From CAZWCX01 sp964632945 (GTDB lineage: Bacteria; Planctomycetota; MHYJ01; WSZJ01; CAZWCX01): DNA of 64,000 nucleotides. Position numbers and translations under genes: made by a program. The notes beneath the pieces are model-generated. The model did not search any database. It was not told the origin of the DNA and saw only the letters and a program-made list of their open reading frames with translations. Positions 1 through 11,200 of this stretch are shown here, piece after piece. The DNA lies in the NCBI GenBank assembly GCA_964632945.1, contig CAZWCX010000003.1, positions 62,001-126,000 of the forward strand. Direction: 5' to 3'. Within the stretch, counting starts at the first letter, position 1; each line of letters opens with the position of its first letter.

Positions 1-1595
1 GCGGGGACCTTCGGTTCCTCCGCGGCGAATTGCTCCTTCGACTCGGCCGGCCGGACGAGGGACGGCGGGATCTGCGCGAGTATCTGGATCGCTGCCCGGT
101 GGGCAGTCGCGTGGCGGCTGCGCGTTCGCTGCTCCATTCCGGCCTCCCGGCCGCGTCGTCCCGGGTCCGCGGCGGATCCGCTCCCACCCGGTGGCGCGAT
201 GAAGACGCCGACGGGACACCGGATCCGGTCCTCCTTGCGGAACTCAGGGAGGTGTGGATTCCGGCGCTGGGTTGGGAGTCGGACGCCGGGGGTGCGGGGA
301 TCGGGGCGGAGGTTGCCGCCGGCGATCTCCCCACGCACGCGCTCAATCCGTTCCGTGGGGGCGTCGCGAACCCGCCCGCCGCGACCGCGCCGGCCGTTTT
401 CCTCCCGGAGACCGGGGTGGCGACTGCGCCGGGACCGAGATGGGCACCCATGCGCCGATTCGGTCACGTGCCCGAGCAGCGGCGGAGTCTGCCGCAGGTG
501 CTCGAAGTCGTCGACGCGTGGGTTCGACGGGGCCCTCCGGACCGTCGGCAGGCGGCCGGTCGATTCCCCTTCCCGCTGGACCGGGAGGCCTTGGTCCATG
601 CGGAGGAGGCGGCATTCCGAGCCTATCGACTGCCCCTGGGAAAGGAGGAGGATCTGGCGTGCACGCTGGAAATCGCCGCCGGCTGGAGTCCGGTCCCGGT
701 TGCGGTCGAGGCGCGAACGGCCCGGGACGGACTGCTCTGCATGGGAGGATTTCGCTCGCCGGCGCTCCGCTTCGGCGTTGCGGAGGTCGTCGTGTTCGCG
801 ACGCGTCTGCCCTTCGAAGTCAGCGCCGTGGACTGGTTGGCGTGGTTCGTCCGCGAGCAAGGGCTTCAATGGGTGGCGGGGCGCATCGGCGTGGGTCGGG
901 GCGGAGCGGCGGCGGACTGGTTGGTCCGGGATCCGGGCGGCGACCGGTCGAGGCTTCTGCGTCTGGGAGCCTTCAAAGACGGCTGGATGCTGTACCTCGT
1001 TTCCGCCTCCGCCCCCGAGGGAGATTACGCGGGGCTGGCGCAGTCGTTGGCGATCCCGATTCTCTCCTGGTCCAAGCCGGAATGGGTCGGACCGGTGGAA
1101 GCGGAGGTCATGCAGGTGTGGCACGCCGAACGAGGGGTCCGGCGGTCCCTCGCATTTCCGGAGTCCTGGTCGATGTCTCCGCCGGACTCGGCGGAGCCTC
1201 AGGCCGACGGCATCGACCTGACCTGGAGCGGGCGGGCGCCCGGCCGAGCCGCGATGGCGATTCGAGTGTGGAATCGGAAGCGGTACGAGGACCTGGCGGA
1301 AGAAGCCTTGGCGGCCCGGGCTCGGTCGGCGGTCTTGCGGCGCTACTCCCCCGGACCGGTACGGCACGGTTCGAAATCGACGGAGACGGCCGGTGCCGGA
1401 TCCGCGCGCGGATTCCTGGAGGTCGCTCGCGTGGAAGGGGGAAGGGGCCCCTGCGAAGTGCGCACGCTCTTGCTTCGGGACGAGGAGGCGGTAATCGTCG
1501 TCTGCGGGGTCGGCCCCGACCGGGTGGGAGACTACGAGACCTGGGCGATCACCCGGCGCGCGATGGAATGCGTCCTGGCGAGTCTCGGGCGGTGA
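1..1595 (+). CDS. TPR-tail protein of unknown function, 5' end missing
   Basis: The open frame runs through the left edge of the window, so the true start is not visible. A TTG at 30 is only an internal codon, because the codons before it (GDLRFLRGEL) read as part of the same helix. The first 40 residues form one TPR-like hairpin (LLLRLGRPDEGRRDLREYL), of the kind that ends SirB1-type transglutaminase-like proteins. The following 450 or so residues match no family I recognise. They are rich in Trp, Arg and Gly and look like a soluble alpha/beta region with no membrane segment. The next gene starts 64 bases downstream on the same strand, and kinase genes follow, so it may open a signalling gene block. 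Function unknown. That it is a real gene is likely, from its length and codon pattern. Confidence 0.6.
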   Translation, partial: GDLRFLRGELLLRLGRPDEGRRDLREYLDRCPVGSRVAAARSLLHSGLPAASSRVRGGSAPTRWRDEDADGTPDPVLLAELREVWIPALGWESDAGGAGIGAEVAAGDLPTHALNPFRGGVANPPAATAPAVFLPETGVATAPGPRWAPMRRFGHVPEQRRSLPQVLEVVDAWVRRGPPDRRQAAGRFPFPLDREALVHAEEAAFRAYRLPLGKEEDLACTLEIAAGWSPVPVAVEARTARDGLLCMGGFRSPALRFGVAEVVVFATRLPFEVSAVDWLAWFVREQGLQWVAGRIGVGRGGAAADWLVRDPGGDRSRLLRLGAFKDGWMLYLVSASAPEGDYAGLAQSLAIPILSWSKPEWVGPVEAEVMQVWHAERGVRRSLAFPESWSMSPPDSAEPQADGIDLTWSGRAPGRAAMAIRVWNRKRYEDLAEEALAARARSAVLRRYSPGPVRHGSKSTETAGAGSARGFLEVARVEGGRGPCEVRTLLLRDEEAVIVVCGVGPDRVGDYETWAITRRAMECVLASLGR

Positions 1596-1659
1596 GGGCG
1601 GGCGAGAACCGGGAGAGGATGGCGACACTTGGATGAGGAAACCAGGCAGGAGATTCGAC

Positions 1660-3801
1660 ATGAAAGCGTTCGGGTACGGCGGCTCGAGGGCCGCGGGGTT
1701 GACGGAGGCGATTCTGCTCACGGTTGTGATCGCCTGCATGGCGGGGTGCGGGGCGCTCGTGATCGCACGCGCGCTTTCCGCTCGGGCGGGAGATACCGTT
1801 CGGATCCTCGACGGCGGCGCCTCCGCGCGGCGGACGGCCGCGGATCCGGTGTGGATGGAAGGCGCGCCGGACGATTGGGCTCCCGGCCTCCGCACGGCCG
1901 GAGGACCCGGCGCGGCGACGGGGCAGGCGGAACCGACCGGCGCGGGGGATGGCGGGGAACGGAGTCTGCATCGGATCCTGGATGCGGCGACCGAACCGCC
2001 GCAGGACGGAGGGCGCGGGGGCGCAGGCGGCAGCGGTTCGACTCCCTCCGCGGGAAGCGAGGGACCGGAGGTTCGGCCCGGGCTTGACCCGCCCGGGGAG
2101 ATCCTGGATCGGTTGCAGCCGTTGCAGGACCTGCTGGCGTGCCTCGGGGATCCCGGCGCCGGAAGAGAGGATGGCGCGGACCTGGATCTCGCCGGGGCCA
2201 TGGATCGGGCACGGGAAGGGGTCGCGGAGGCGCAGGCGCTGGCCAGGGCTCTTCCCGAGGCGAACGAAGGTCCTGAGGCGGAGTTGCGGGCGTCGGCCCT
2301 CGCCCTCGGCCGCGAGGCCGCGACGCTGCTCGAGCGGGCCCTTCAGGCGGCGGAGCGATTCGGCGAATTCGCGGCGCTGATTCGGCGGGCCCGTGAGCAG
2401 GAGGATGGACTCCTGATCGTGGAGGACCCCGAGTGGAGCGAAGCCGATGCGCGCCGGCACCTGGAAACCGGCCTCGCATCCCTCCAGGAGACCGGACGGG
2501 AGCTGATTTCCTTCGGCGACCGGCTCCGGGCTTCCGGCGAAGCGGTCGAACATCTCGCGCTGGAAAGGCTCGCGGAGCGGGCACAAGCGGCCGGGAACCA
2601 CCTGCTCGAGGGCGTTGGGGACGTGCGGGCGCGGCTGCAGCAGTCTGATGGCCTGGAGTCCGTCGCGCTCGCCATGCGCGACCTGCTCGCCGTCGCGCCG
2701 CCGGAGTCGTTCGCTCACAACCTGGCGCTGGGGCAGGTGAGGGCGTCCATCGAGGGAATGACGGAGCTCGCCGAGGCGATTCGAACGCGCCACCCCGGAG
2801 GAACCGGGGCCGCCGGGTCCATCATCGACAATCTCCGGCGACGGAGCGCGGCCGGAATCGAGGGCGTCCTCGCAGACCTTGCCGGGGCGGACGGGGATCT
2901 CGAGGTGCGCCGCTTCCGCGGAATCCTGGAAGGGACGATCCTGCCGGATCAACCGCGACAGACCGTGAGCGCCGTCGTTCACCTTCCCGGAGACGAGGGG
3001 ATGGAAACGATTCGCGTCCAGAGGTCCTTCGACGGCCGTTCTGCCGACCTGCGGATCGAGAGGAATCGGTCGTTCCGTTTTCGCCGGCCGATCGACGGAG
3101 GGGGCGTCGCACGTCCGGTCGAGGTAGACGAACTCTGGATCCACTCGGTTCGCGGGCATCGAGTCTTCTCGATTCGCGCGCGGTCGACCGGCCCGGAAGG
3201 GGCGATCTCCCTCGGCACCGGAAACTCGGGCCCCAAGCTCACCGCCGAAATTCGGCTCGGTCAGGTCGAATTCTCGTTCCTTCGCGGTGATCCGACGGTC
3301 GCCGGAGACGAGGTGACCTTCACGATGACCGCCGGAGAAGCCGGCTTCGACCCAGGTTCGCTCGACTTCGAGGGCTTCGAATCGCTGCCAAGGATGAAGG
3401 AATTCGCCGTGCGGCTGGCGGCCGAGTCCCACGCGGTCGCGGCCGGCGTCTCGACCTCGGTCCGTAGCCACTTCGGGGGGGCGACGTTGTGGAATCGTCG
3501 ATTCTGGGTCGAGCGGTCGGGATCGCTCGACCTCGGAGTGGGAGGGGAGATGGAACTCGTGGCCCGCGGCGACACGACCGGTTCGGCACGCGCGGGAGGG
3601 TTCTTCGACATCTCGGAGATCCTGGGACTGGGCGTGGGAATGGAGATCGGATCCGAGCGATTCGAGCTGGATCGTTTCGGCCGGCCGATTCCGCCGGAGT
3701 TGGTCGACCTCTATCGCGCAGATCGGGAGGGTAGACTCCGACCCGGACCTGCGCCGGGGACGGTCCCTGTCGCCCCGGGCCGGGGCGATCCGGCCGATTG
3801 A
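1660..3801 (+). CDS. Membrane-anchored protein of unknown function with Flp-like N-terminus
   Basis: I chose the ATG at 1660 because an AGGAG lies seven bases upstream. An ATG nine codons earlier (1633) has poorer spacing. The product has 713 residues. Residues 14-38 are a single hydrophobic segment directly after a short basic head, with a Glu (residue 16) at its start, as in Flp/TadE-type pilin anchors. Residues 40-120 are Gly/Pro/Arg-rich linker. Residues 130-430 are Ala/Glu/Arg-rich helix and probably coiled coil. The C-terminal 280 residues look beta-rich. The protein is probably held in the cytoplasmic membrane with most of its mass outside the cytoplasm. It sits between a TPR protein and a pseudokinase, all on one strand. 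No enzymatic motif is visible and I do not recognise the family. Confidence 0.6.
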   Translation: MKAFGYGGSRAAGLTEAILLTVVIACMAGCGALVIARALSARAGDTVRILDGGASARRTAADPVWMEGAPDDWAPGLRTAGGPGAATGQAEPTGAGDGGERSLHRILDAATEPPQDGGRGGAGGSGSTPSAGSEGPEVRPGLDPPGEILDRLQPLQDLLACLGDPGAGREDGADLDLAGAMDRAREGVAEAQALARALPEANEGPEAELRASALALGREAATLLERALQAAERFGEFAALIRRAREQEDGLLIVEDPEWSEADARRHLETGLASLQETGRELISFGDRLRASGEAVEHLALERLAERAQAAGNHLLEGVGDVRARLQQSDGLESVALAMRDLLAVAPPESFAHNLALGQVRASIEGMTELAEAIRTRHPGGTGAAGSIIDNLRRRSAAGIEGVLADLAGADGDLEVRRFRGILEGTILPDQPRQTVSAVVHLPGDEGMETIRVQRSFDGRSADLRIERNRSFRFRRPIDGGGVARPVEVDELWIHSVRGHRVFSIRARSTGPEGAISLGTGNSGPKLTAEIRLGQVEFSFLRGDPTVAGDEVTFTMTAGEAGFDPGSLDFEGFESLPRMKEFAVRLAAESHAVAAGVSTSVRSHFGGATLWNRRFWVERSGSLDLGVGGEMELVARGDTTGSARAGGFFDISEILGLGVGMEIGSERFELDRFGRPIPPELVDLYRADREGRLRPGPAPGTVPVAPGRGDPAD

Positions 3802-3916
3802 CGGGACGTGGCGGCTCGGCATCGGGTGGTCGAATTCGTCGATCCCGACGCCACCCTTGCCGGCCGAGGGTTCGGTCGGAGATTTCCTGAGGTCGGAATG
3901 AAGGGAGGAAATTGCC

Positions 3917-5206
3917 ATGACGACGAGCGCCGAGTCATTCGTTCTTGGGCTGCTTTTGTGCCGGTTCCGGGGCATGGACCCCGGGGTGGTTCGAGCCTCC
4001 ATGGCCGAGGCGGAGGCTGCCGGCCTGCCCATGGAGGTGGTTCTGGTTCGCCGGGATCCGCGTGTGACCCCGGACTTGGAACAGCTGCGCCGCGCGGCTC
4101 AACGGCTCATCTCGTCGAGAAGCCTCCATGTATGTCCGAACTGCTGCGGGCAACGGGTGGGGCAGGCGCATCCGCCCTGTCGTTGGTGCGGGTCCGTCCT
4201 GAAACCCGGCGTGGTTCGCCTGCCGGTCCGGTTGGACTTCGACCGGTCCCTCGAGACCGGGTTGCTCCGCGATCTGTTCGTCCGAGAGTCTCGCAGGGAG
4301 ATCCGCAGGAACGTCCTGGTCTCGCCGGAGAAGTTCGGCGGCAGGGTCCCGCTGGCCCACGAACTCGGACCCTACCGGTGGATCGAACGAATCGGTTCGG
4401 GTGCCGCGGGATGCCTCGTGTACCGGGCGGTGGACCTGCGCACCGGGGCAGAGGTGGCGGCAAAGGCCCTGGCGCTCGACTCGGGCGCATCGTCGGCAGG
4501 AGTGCTCGAAAAACTGGCCCGGATCTGCCGGGAGGCGGTCGTGGGCGAGCGGATCCGGTCCCCCCACCTCCTGGAGATCGGCCCGTTGGATCGGATCGGC
4601 CGGTGGGTCGTGTTGCCGATGACCCTGGTCCCGGGCCACTCTCTGGAGTGGTATCTTCAGCTGGACGCCTCCCTGTCGGGCGGGCTCGCGTCGCTCAGCT
4701 TTCTCGTGCAATGCCTGCGCAAAGCGGCACGAGGTCTGCATGGCCTGCATGCCGCCGGCTACCTCCACGGCGAAGTCGATCCCCGGAACATCCTCGTCAC
4801 GACTTCCGGGAGCGCATACCTGGTCGACTACGGTCGCGCGGTTCCCATCGGTGGAATGCTGTCGCCGCCCGCCCCGGATCCGGCGCCGTACCGGGCTCCG
4901 GAAGCAACGCGGGCGGGGGCGTGGAGCGACCCTCGAAGTGAAGTGTATTCCCTGGGGGCCATCTTGCAGCGAATTCTGTCACGCGGAGGTTCCGACCGGG
5001 GGGTGGCGCCCTGCCGCTTTGAGGCAATCGGATCGGAAGAGAATCATCCTCTGCGGGCGCTATCGGACCTGTGCGCCCGAGCCATCGACGCGGACCCGGG
5101 AAAGCGGCCCCGCAGCGCCGGGGAATTCGCCGAGGCGATCCGGGACTGGCGGGAAATGCGGCGGTCGCCCCGATCCCCGTCCGGGCTGGCCCCCGCCGCT
5201 CCGTGA
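3917..5206 (+). CDS. Probable pseudokinase with N-terminal zinc ribbon
   Basis: 429 residues, with GGAGG eight bases before the ATG. Residues 1-70 are a helical domain that resembles the N-termini of neighbouring kinases. A four-Cys zinc ribbon follows (C73, C76, C88, C91). Residues 152-415 have the Hanks kinase fold: a Gly-rich loop at 160-165 and the ATP-binding Lys at 183 (VAAKAL). The catalytic loop is degenerate. HRDxKPxN is replaced by HGEVDPRN (284-291), so the catalytic Asp is Glu and the catalytic Lys is Asp. DFG is DYG (304-306). ATP binding looks possible, but phosphotransfer is doubtful. There is no membrane segment. It is followed by two complete kinases, so a scaffold or allosteric partner role is a reasonable inference. 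The kinase fold is clear; inactivity is inferred from residues only. Confidence 0.8.
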   Translation: MTTSAESFVLGLLLCRFRGMDPGVVRASMAEAEAAGLPMEVVLVRRDPRVTPDLEQLRRAAQRLISSRSLHVCPNCCGQRVGQAHPPCRWCGSVLKPGVVRLPVRLDFDRSLETGLLRDLFVRESRREIRRNVLVSPEKFGGRVPLAHELGPYRWIERIGSGAAGCLVYRAVDLRTGAEVAAKALALDSGASSAGVLEKLARICREAVVGERIRSPHLLEIGPLDRIGRWVVLPMTLVPGHSLEWYLQLDASLSGGLASLSFLVQCLRKAARGLHGLHAAGYLHGEVDPRNILVTTSGSAYLVDYGRAVPIGGMLSPPAPDPAPYRAPEATRAGAWSDPRSEVYSLGAILQRILSRGGSDRGVAPCRFEAIGSEENHPLRALSDLCARAIDADPGKRPRSAGEFAEAIRDWREMRRSPRSPSGLAPAAP

Positions 5207-5454
5207 GGACCGGCGGGAGGCTCGCGAGGCGGCCGCAGGCCCGGCGGCGGAGGGGTCCCCGCGACGGACTTGCGCGGCTCCCTGGAAGGACGCGATTCGC
5301 GGGCGGTCGAACGTAGCGGGGTGCGGCGCGCGAGGTTGCGGTCCGATGCGCCTCCGCGCCTTGCAAGCGGGGCAGCCGGAGCGATATCCTCAGGGGTCGC
5401 CTGGATCTCCCCGACGTCGCATCACCCGGGCGCTTTGCGGCGGAGGTTCCCTCG

Positions 5455-8151
5455 ATGCTGAGGTCGTCGGACATCTTTCTGCTGGCCATCGCCCGATCCC
5501 GCGAGTGGATCACGCCGGAACAGTGCGCAACCGCCTGCACCCGGGCGAGCCGCCGGGACGGGAATTGGCTGGACCTCGACCTCATGGAGGAGGGGATTCT
5601 CTCCCCCGATCGGATCGCCGCCCTTTACCGGGATCATGAGCGGCTCTTGACTCGTCTCGACGAACGTCTGTGTGTCCGGGGACGCGCGTGGAACCATGCC
5701 GCATCGGGACTTGGCTCGGGGGCCGTGACGCGTGAGCAGGCCGCCCGGCTCTTGCGCGAACATCTGGACCGCACCCTCGACGGAGAGGGCCTGGCCGGGT
5801 TTCGCCGGGCCCTGGGCGAGATCCAGACCGCACCCGGCGACGAGACCCGCACGTCTTCCCGCGAGAAGGATCTATCCACTCGGACCGAGCGAGCCAGCAG
5901 GACGCCCGGCGAACCGGCGTGCAGGCCGGCGCCCGGAAACTCCACGGTCGCATCGGGCCCGGGCCCGGGCCTCCAATCCTGGGTCCCCCTGCGGGAAGGC
6001 GAGCGCGCTCCGGATCTCCCCGACCCGCCGGTCGCGGAACCGTCGGCGGAACGATACGAGATCCGTTCCGTGCTCGGAGAAGGGGGGATGGGGACGGTTT
6101 ACCGAGCCTGGGATTCCGAGCTGCGCCGCGAGGTGGCGTTTAAGACGCTGCTCAAGCATCGGGCGAGCACGGAGGCCGCGGAGCGGCTGCTGCGGGAGGC
6201 CCGCCTGGTGGCCACGCTGCACCACCCGGGCATCGTGCCGATCTTCGATGTCGGAATCCTGCAGGAAACGCCCTACTACACCATGCCCGTTCTGAAGGGA
6301 GAGACGCTGACGTCCGCCCGACGCGCGGGGCGGTTCGCCGGACCGCGGGATTGCGCGGAGGTGGTGCGGCAGGTGGCCGAGGCCCTCGGCTATGCGCATG
6401 GCCGCGGCCTGATCCATCGCGACATCAAGCCCGCGAACTTGCAGATCGACGAATTCGGGCGGGTTCTCGTCCTCGACTTCGGGCTGGCCAAGAATCTGGA
6501 CGACTCGGCGCCCCTCACGGCAGAGGGCCAATTCCTCGGCACTTTGGAGTACATGTCCCCGGAGCAGGTGGAGTGCGCCCACGACGCCGTCGGCCCCGCG
6601 GCGGACGTGTATGCCCTCGGGGTCGTCCTCTACGAGATGCTGACGGGACGACTCCCGATCGAGGCGGACAACAAGCTCGAGTTCATGATGAGGATCGCGC
6701 GAGATGATCCGCCCGCCTTGCGGCGAGTGGCCCCCGACGTGCCGCGCGACCTCGTGTGCATATGCGACAAGGCCCTGCGCAAGACGGCGTCGGCGCGGTA
6801 CGCGACCGCCGTCGATCTGGAGGCCGATCTTGCGCGGTTCTTGCGCGGCGAGGCGGTTCAAGCCCGACCCGAAAGTCGGTGGGAGCGCGGGTTGCGATGG
6901 GTGCGGCGGCGCCCCGCGAAGACCGCGCTCGCGGCGGTTCTCGTGATCGGGTTGGGCGGGGCGGCCGGCTTCGACCGCGTGGGCCGCGCCGCGGAGGCGG
7001 TGCGGGAGCGGCACCAGGAGGCCGCGGAGCGCGCAAGTCTAGAAAAGCGCCATGCGCTCGACCGCGCCCGGGCGGAGTTCGAAGAGCGGGCGGAACTGTA
7101 CCTCGAATCGGTCGCGGAACAACGCCGCTGCGGACTGTCCGCGTCCGAAGGTGCGGACGATCTCGCGCGTCTCGAGCGCGCGGCCGCGGACCTGGATCAA
7201 AGACAGCCGGGCCGTCCGGAGCCGAGGCTCTTTCTTGCCCGCATGCTGCGCGTCCTGGACCGCCCGGAGGAGGCCCGTCGCGCGATCGAGGATGCGCTAC
7301 ACCGGGATCCCACCCATCGTCCGGCGCTTTACGAGCGGGTGCTCCAGGAGTTCCACCGGATCCTCGACGCGGCGCGCAGCCAGGAGATCGAGGCGTGGGC
7401 CACGGCGGTGGAACGCCTCGCAGTCGAGACTCTTCCGGACCTGACGACGCTCCCCCCCGGCGAGTCGGGCGGGGGGGAGGAGGCGGTCCGCGCGGGACTT
7501 CGACCCCTCCTCGGGCAGATTCCGCTCGATTTCACGGGATCCACCTCCGGAAACAGATCGGAACCTGCCGGGGTCTGGATCGACGCCCTGATCCGCATCG
7601 TCCGGGGAAGTCCGCAGGGGGCCGGGGAAGCCTGGGCCGACGCTCGCGCCCGTCTCGTGGCCGGGGAAGCAGGAGAGGAATCGATCGAGCTGCTCGGGTT
7701 CCTGGAGGCTCGCGCCGGGAATCGGGGATCCGCGCTCGAATGGTACGACCGTGCACTGCAGCGCGATCGCGGCCACCTGCGTCTTCTCCTGGGACGAGCC
7801 GGCCTGCACCTGGCCCTGGCCGGCGAGGCCGCGAGGGTCGGGGACGACCCCGGCCCGTCGCTCCGCAAAGCGAAGGAAGACGCGGCGGCAGCCTGCCATC
7901 GTGCCCCGGAGTCCGCGGACTCCGCACGGATTCGGATCCTCGCGAGCCTGCTGTCGGCGGTCGCGGGAATCCCGGGAGCCGATGCGTGCCGCTCCGCGCT
8001 CGCCGAGGCGGAGGCGGACCTCGGCCGGAGCTTCGCGGATGCGCCCGCCTCCGAACGAAATCGTTGGCAAGCCCTGGTCGCGGCCGTGGGCCGATTCGTC
8101 GAACGCAGAGAACGGGCGCTCGGGACTCCGGATCCGAGCGAAGGAAAGTAG
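5455..8151 (+). CDS. Transmembrane Ser/Thr protein kinase with TPR tail
   Basis: 898 residues, with GGAGG eight bases before the ATG. An N-terminal helical domain (about 1-125) leads into a low-complexity linker and a complete kinase domain (201-465): GEGGMG loop 208-213, Lys230, HRDIKPAN with HRD at 321-323, DFG 341-343, and SPEQ near 368-371. The juxtamembrane pattern FLRGEA..RPE..WERGLRW precedes one membrane helix (about 489-506). A charged coiled coil and TPR-like repeats (about 570-890) follow. In such kinases the catalytic domain is cytoplasmic and the tail lies across the membrane, probably as a sensor or protein-docking surface. All catalytic residues are present, so it should be active. 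It lies 248 bases after the pseudokinase and 74 bases before a second, larger kinase of the same design. Confidence 0.92.
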   Translation: MLRSSDIFLLAIARSREWITPEQCATACTRASRRDGNWLDLDLMEEGILSPDRIAALYRDHERLLTRLDERLCVRGRAWNHAASGLGSGAVTREQAARLLREHLDRTLDGEGLAGFRRALGEIQTAPGDETRTSSREKDLSTRTERASRTPGEPACRPAPGNSTVASGPGPGLQSWVPLREGERAPDLPDPPVAEPSAERYEIRSVLGEGGMGTVYRAWDSELRREVAFKTLLKHRASTEAAERLLREARLVATLHHPGIVPIFDVGILQETPYYTMPVLKGETLTSARRAGRFAGPRDCAEVVRQVAEALGYAHGRGLIHRDIKPANLQIDEFGRVLVLDFGLAKNLDDSAPLTAEGQFLGTLEYMSPEQVECAHDAVGPAADVYALGVVLYEMLTGRLPIEADNKLEFMMRIARDDPPALRRVAPDVPRDLVCICDKALRKTASARYATAVDLEADLARFLRGEAVQARPESRWERGLRWVRRRPAKTALAAVLVIGLGGAAGFDRVGRAAEAVRERHQEAAERASLEKRHALDRARAEFEERAELYLESVAEQRRCGLSASEGADDLARLERAAADLDQRQPGRPEPRLFLARMLRVLDRPEEARRAIEDALHRDPTHRPALYERVLQEFHRILDAARSQEIEAWATAVERLAVETLPDLTTLPPGESGGGEEAVRAGLRPLLGQIPLDFTGSTSGNRSEPAGVWIDALIRIVRGSPQGAGEAWADARARLVAGEAGEESIELLGFLEARAGNRGSALEWYDRALQRDRGHLRLLLGRAGLHLALAGEAARVGDDPGPSLRKAKEDAAAACHRAPESADSARIRILASLLSAVAGIPGADACRSALAEAEADLGRSFADAPASERNRWQALVAAVGRFVERRERALGTPDPSEGK

Positions 8152-8225
8152 GCACGACGGACCTGCGACGCAGGAACGGATCCTGCGCTTCCCGAGTGAC
8201 CTGATTCGCAAGTTGCGGAGGCGAG

Positions 8226-11200
8226 ATGCCGAGGTTGACGGACCTTCTGTTGGTCGCGCTCCTGGTCGAGACCGGGCGGACCACCGCCGGGGAGGTCGAG
8301 TCGCTCATCGAGGAGGGAAAGGTCCCGCTCGAGGCGGCGCTGATGCGGGCATTGAATCTCACGGCCGTCGAGATCGAGGCCATCCACGCCCGATTCGCCG
8401 CGGAATTCCGCGCCCTGGACCCGGCGTTTCCCCGATGGCTCGCACGCCGCCGTTTCGCTCGGCGTGCCGTTGCGCGCGGGATCGTGCCCGCGGCTCGGGT
8501 GGAGGAAATCCTGGCTTCCGCGGAACGACGCGAACAGGCCGGTGAAACCTATCGACGCCTGACGGCGGTCCTGTTGGATGAGCCCGGATTGGATCGGGAT
8601 CGACTCCGGGAATTGGAATCGGAAGACCCGGAGTGCCGGACGGACCCTTCGCCGAAGGAAGGCGATCCACTCGATGCCGGCGCGGACACAACGCGGACCG
8701 GCGTGCGGGCCATCCGCGACGAGAGGCCTGAACCGGCAGCATGCCAACCCCAGGGCGACCCGGAGCCGCCGGCCCGGCCGACCGCGGGGCCGAGCGACAC
8801 GGCAACTTCCGCCGGACGGCCGATCGGCGGGAGGGCATGGCCCGATGCCTCGCCTCGCGCCGGCGCCATGCTCGGGAAATACCTTCTGTTCGAAGAGATC
8901 GGCCGGGGGGGCATGGGCGTGGTGTACCGGGCCCTCGACAACGAGCTGGGACGCGAGGTCGCGCTCAAGACTCTCATGATTCAGGAATTCACCGATGTGG
9001 ACAGTGTGAGCCGGTTGATCCGGGAGGCGCGGACGGCGGGAGGTTTGCGACATCCCGCCATCATCCCCGTCTATGATGTGGGTCGGATCGATGACGTGGT
9101 TTACTACTCGATGGCCCTCGTGCGCGGCGGGAACTTGAGGGATGCGCTGGAAGCGGGCCGCTTTCCCGACCTGCGCTCGCGGGTCCAGGTGTTGCACTCG
9201 GTGGCGGATGGAGTCGCCGTGGCCCACGAGACGGGCGTGATCCATCGCGATCTCAAACCGGCGAACGTGCTGCTGGGCGAGGGTGATCGGATCCTGATTG
9301 CCGACTTCGGTCTGGCCAAGAGCCTGGGGACCGGCACCCGGTTGACGGCGACCGGCCACATGATGGGGACCCCGCACTACATGCCGCCCGAACAGATTCG
9401 CGGGGATCTGGATCGGATGGGCCCTCCGACGGACGTCTACGCCCTGGGGGTGATGCTGTACGAATTACTGGCGGGTCGCGCTCCTTTCGAAGCCACGGCG
9501 CAGAGCGAGCTATTCAATCGGGTGCTCCGCGACGAACCGCCTTCCCCCCGAGCCAAGGCGCCGCACGTGCCGATCGATTTGGAGACCATCTGCCTGCGCG
9601 CCCTGCGAAAGGAGCCGGAGGCGAGATACTCGAGCGCCCGGGAGTTCTGCGAGGAACTGGGCCGATTCCTCCGCGGTGAGGCGATTCACTCTCGGCCGGA
9701 GCGGGCATGGGAGCGTGGCGGGCGATGGATCCGGCGCAATCCATGGCCCGCGGGAGTGGTGCTCGCGGCGATCGGGATGGCCGGGTTGGCGTATGGCTCC
9801 GCCCGGCAAGCGCGAGCCGAAGCGGAGGCGGAACGCGCCGCAGCGGAGCACGGCGCCCGCGTGAACCTCGAACGCGAGCGCGCGGCCGACGCGCTCCGAT
9901 CCATGCTGCGCGAGAAGGCCTCCGTCATCGTCGATACCGCAATCAAACTGCGGCGACAGGGGGTCTCCCTGTCGCTGGCGGAGCGCTATTTCGAGCGTCT
10001 GCGGGAGGCGGCCGAAGCGGTCGCTGCCGACGACCCGTCGTCGGCGGAACCGCACTTTCACCTGGGCCGCATGTACCGGGCGCTCTCCGGATTCCGGCAG
10101 GCGCTCGAGCAGCAGGAGACCGCGCTGGGCAAGGAACCGAGCCACGTTGGAGGCCTCCAGGAGCATCTGCTCCTGACGCTGAGATTGCACGCGGCAAGAC
10201 TCCAGGATCTGCGCCATCGGTGGTGGTGGGAACGAACGGGCCGGCTGGATTCGGTGACCCTGGGAAGCAAAGCCGCCCGGGCAGCCGACCGGGAGGGTCC
10301 GCCGAGCGACCGTGAATTGATGTCCGCCGACCCGGAGGCCAGGCGATTGCAGGGCGTCCTGACCGCGGGTCTGGAGCGCCTGGAGCGCATCGCGGCTCAT
10401 GCCCAACCCCCCGTCCTGCCGGAAGGTCGCCTCGCCTGCCTGCGGGCGCTGGTGCGCGTTGCCGCAGATCCGGCGGCCGGGGGGGCGGACGAGGGGGTCC
10501 GGCTTCTCCAGGCCTGCGTCCGGGACGACCCCGGACTGGAGGAGGCCTGGTTGACCCTGGGCCGGATCCGTGAAAACGCCGGAGATGCCGAAGGGGCCGT
10601 CGCACTCTATACGCGCGCGCTCGCGTTCGATCGGGGGTATGCGCCTTTCCTCGAAGCCCGCGCCCACGCGCTTCGTCAAGGCGGGATTCTCGCGTCGGAG
10701 GCGGGACGTACTCCCGCGGACCGGTTCGCCGCGGCCCAGGAGGACCTGACTCGCGCCATCGCCCTGGATTCGAAGGGTACCGTGCGCGCGAGGGCGATCC
10801 TGGGCCATCTTCTGAACGACTGGGGGGTCTGGGAGGGGGAGGCGGGAGGCGACGGGGAGGGTCGGTTGCAGCAGGCCGAAACGGTCTTTGCCGGGGTCCG
10901 CGATCTGGACCCGGGGTCCGTGTTCGGATGGATCGGCCAGGCCATCGTGCAGAACAATCGCGCGATCCTGCGCGCCATGCGCGGCGAGGATCCGCTCGAA
11001 CTGCTGCAGTCGGCCGATGGCGCCGCGAGTCGTGCAATCGGCATGGCGCCGTCCGAGCGCATGCCGTGGCGGGCGCGCGCGAACGCCAGGCGCAATCTTG
11101 GCCTCGCCTGCGCAAGGCACGGCAGGGATGGGGCGGAGTCCTGGTTCGAGGGCGCCGAGTCGGACCTCACCGAGGCCCTCCGGCGCGCGCCCGACGACGC

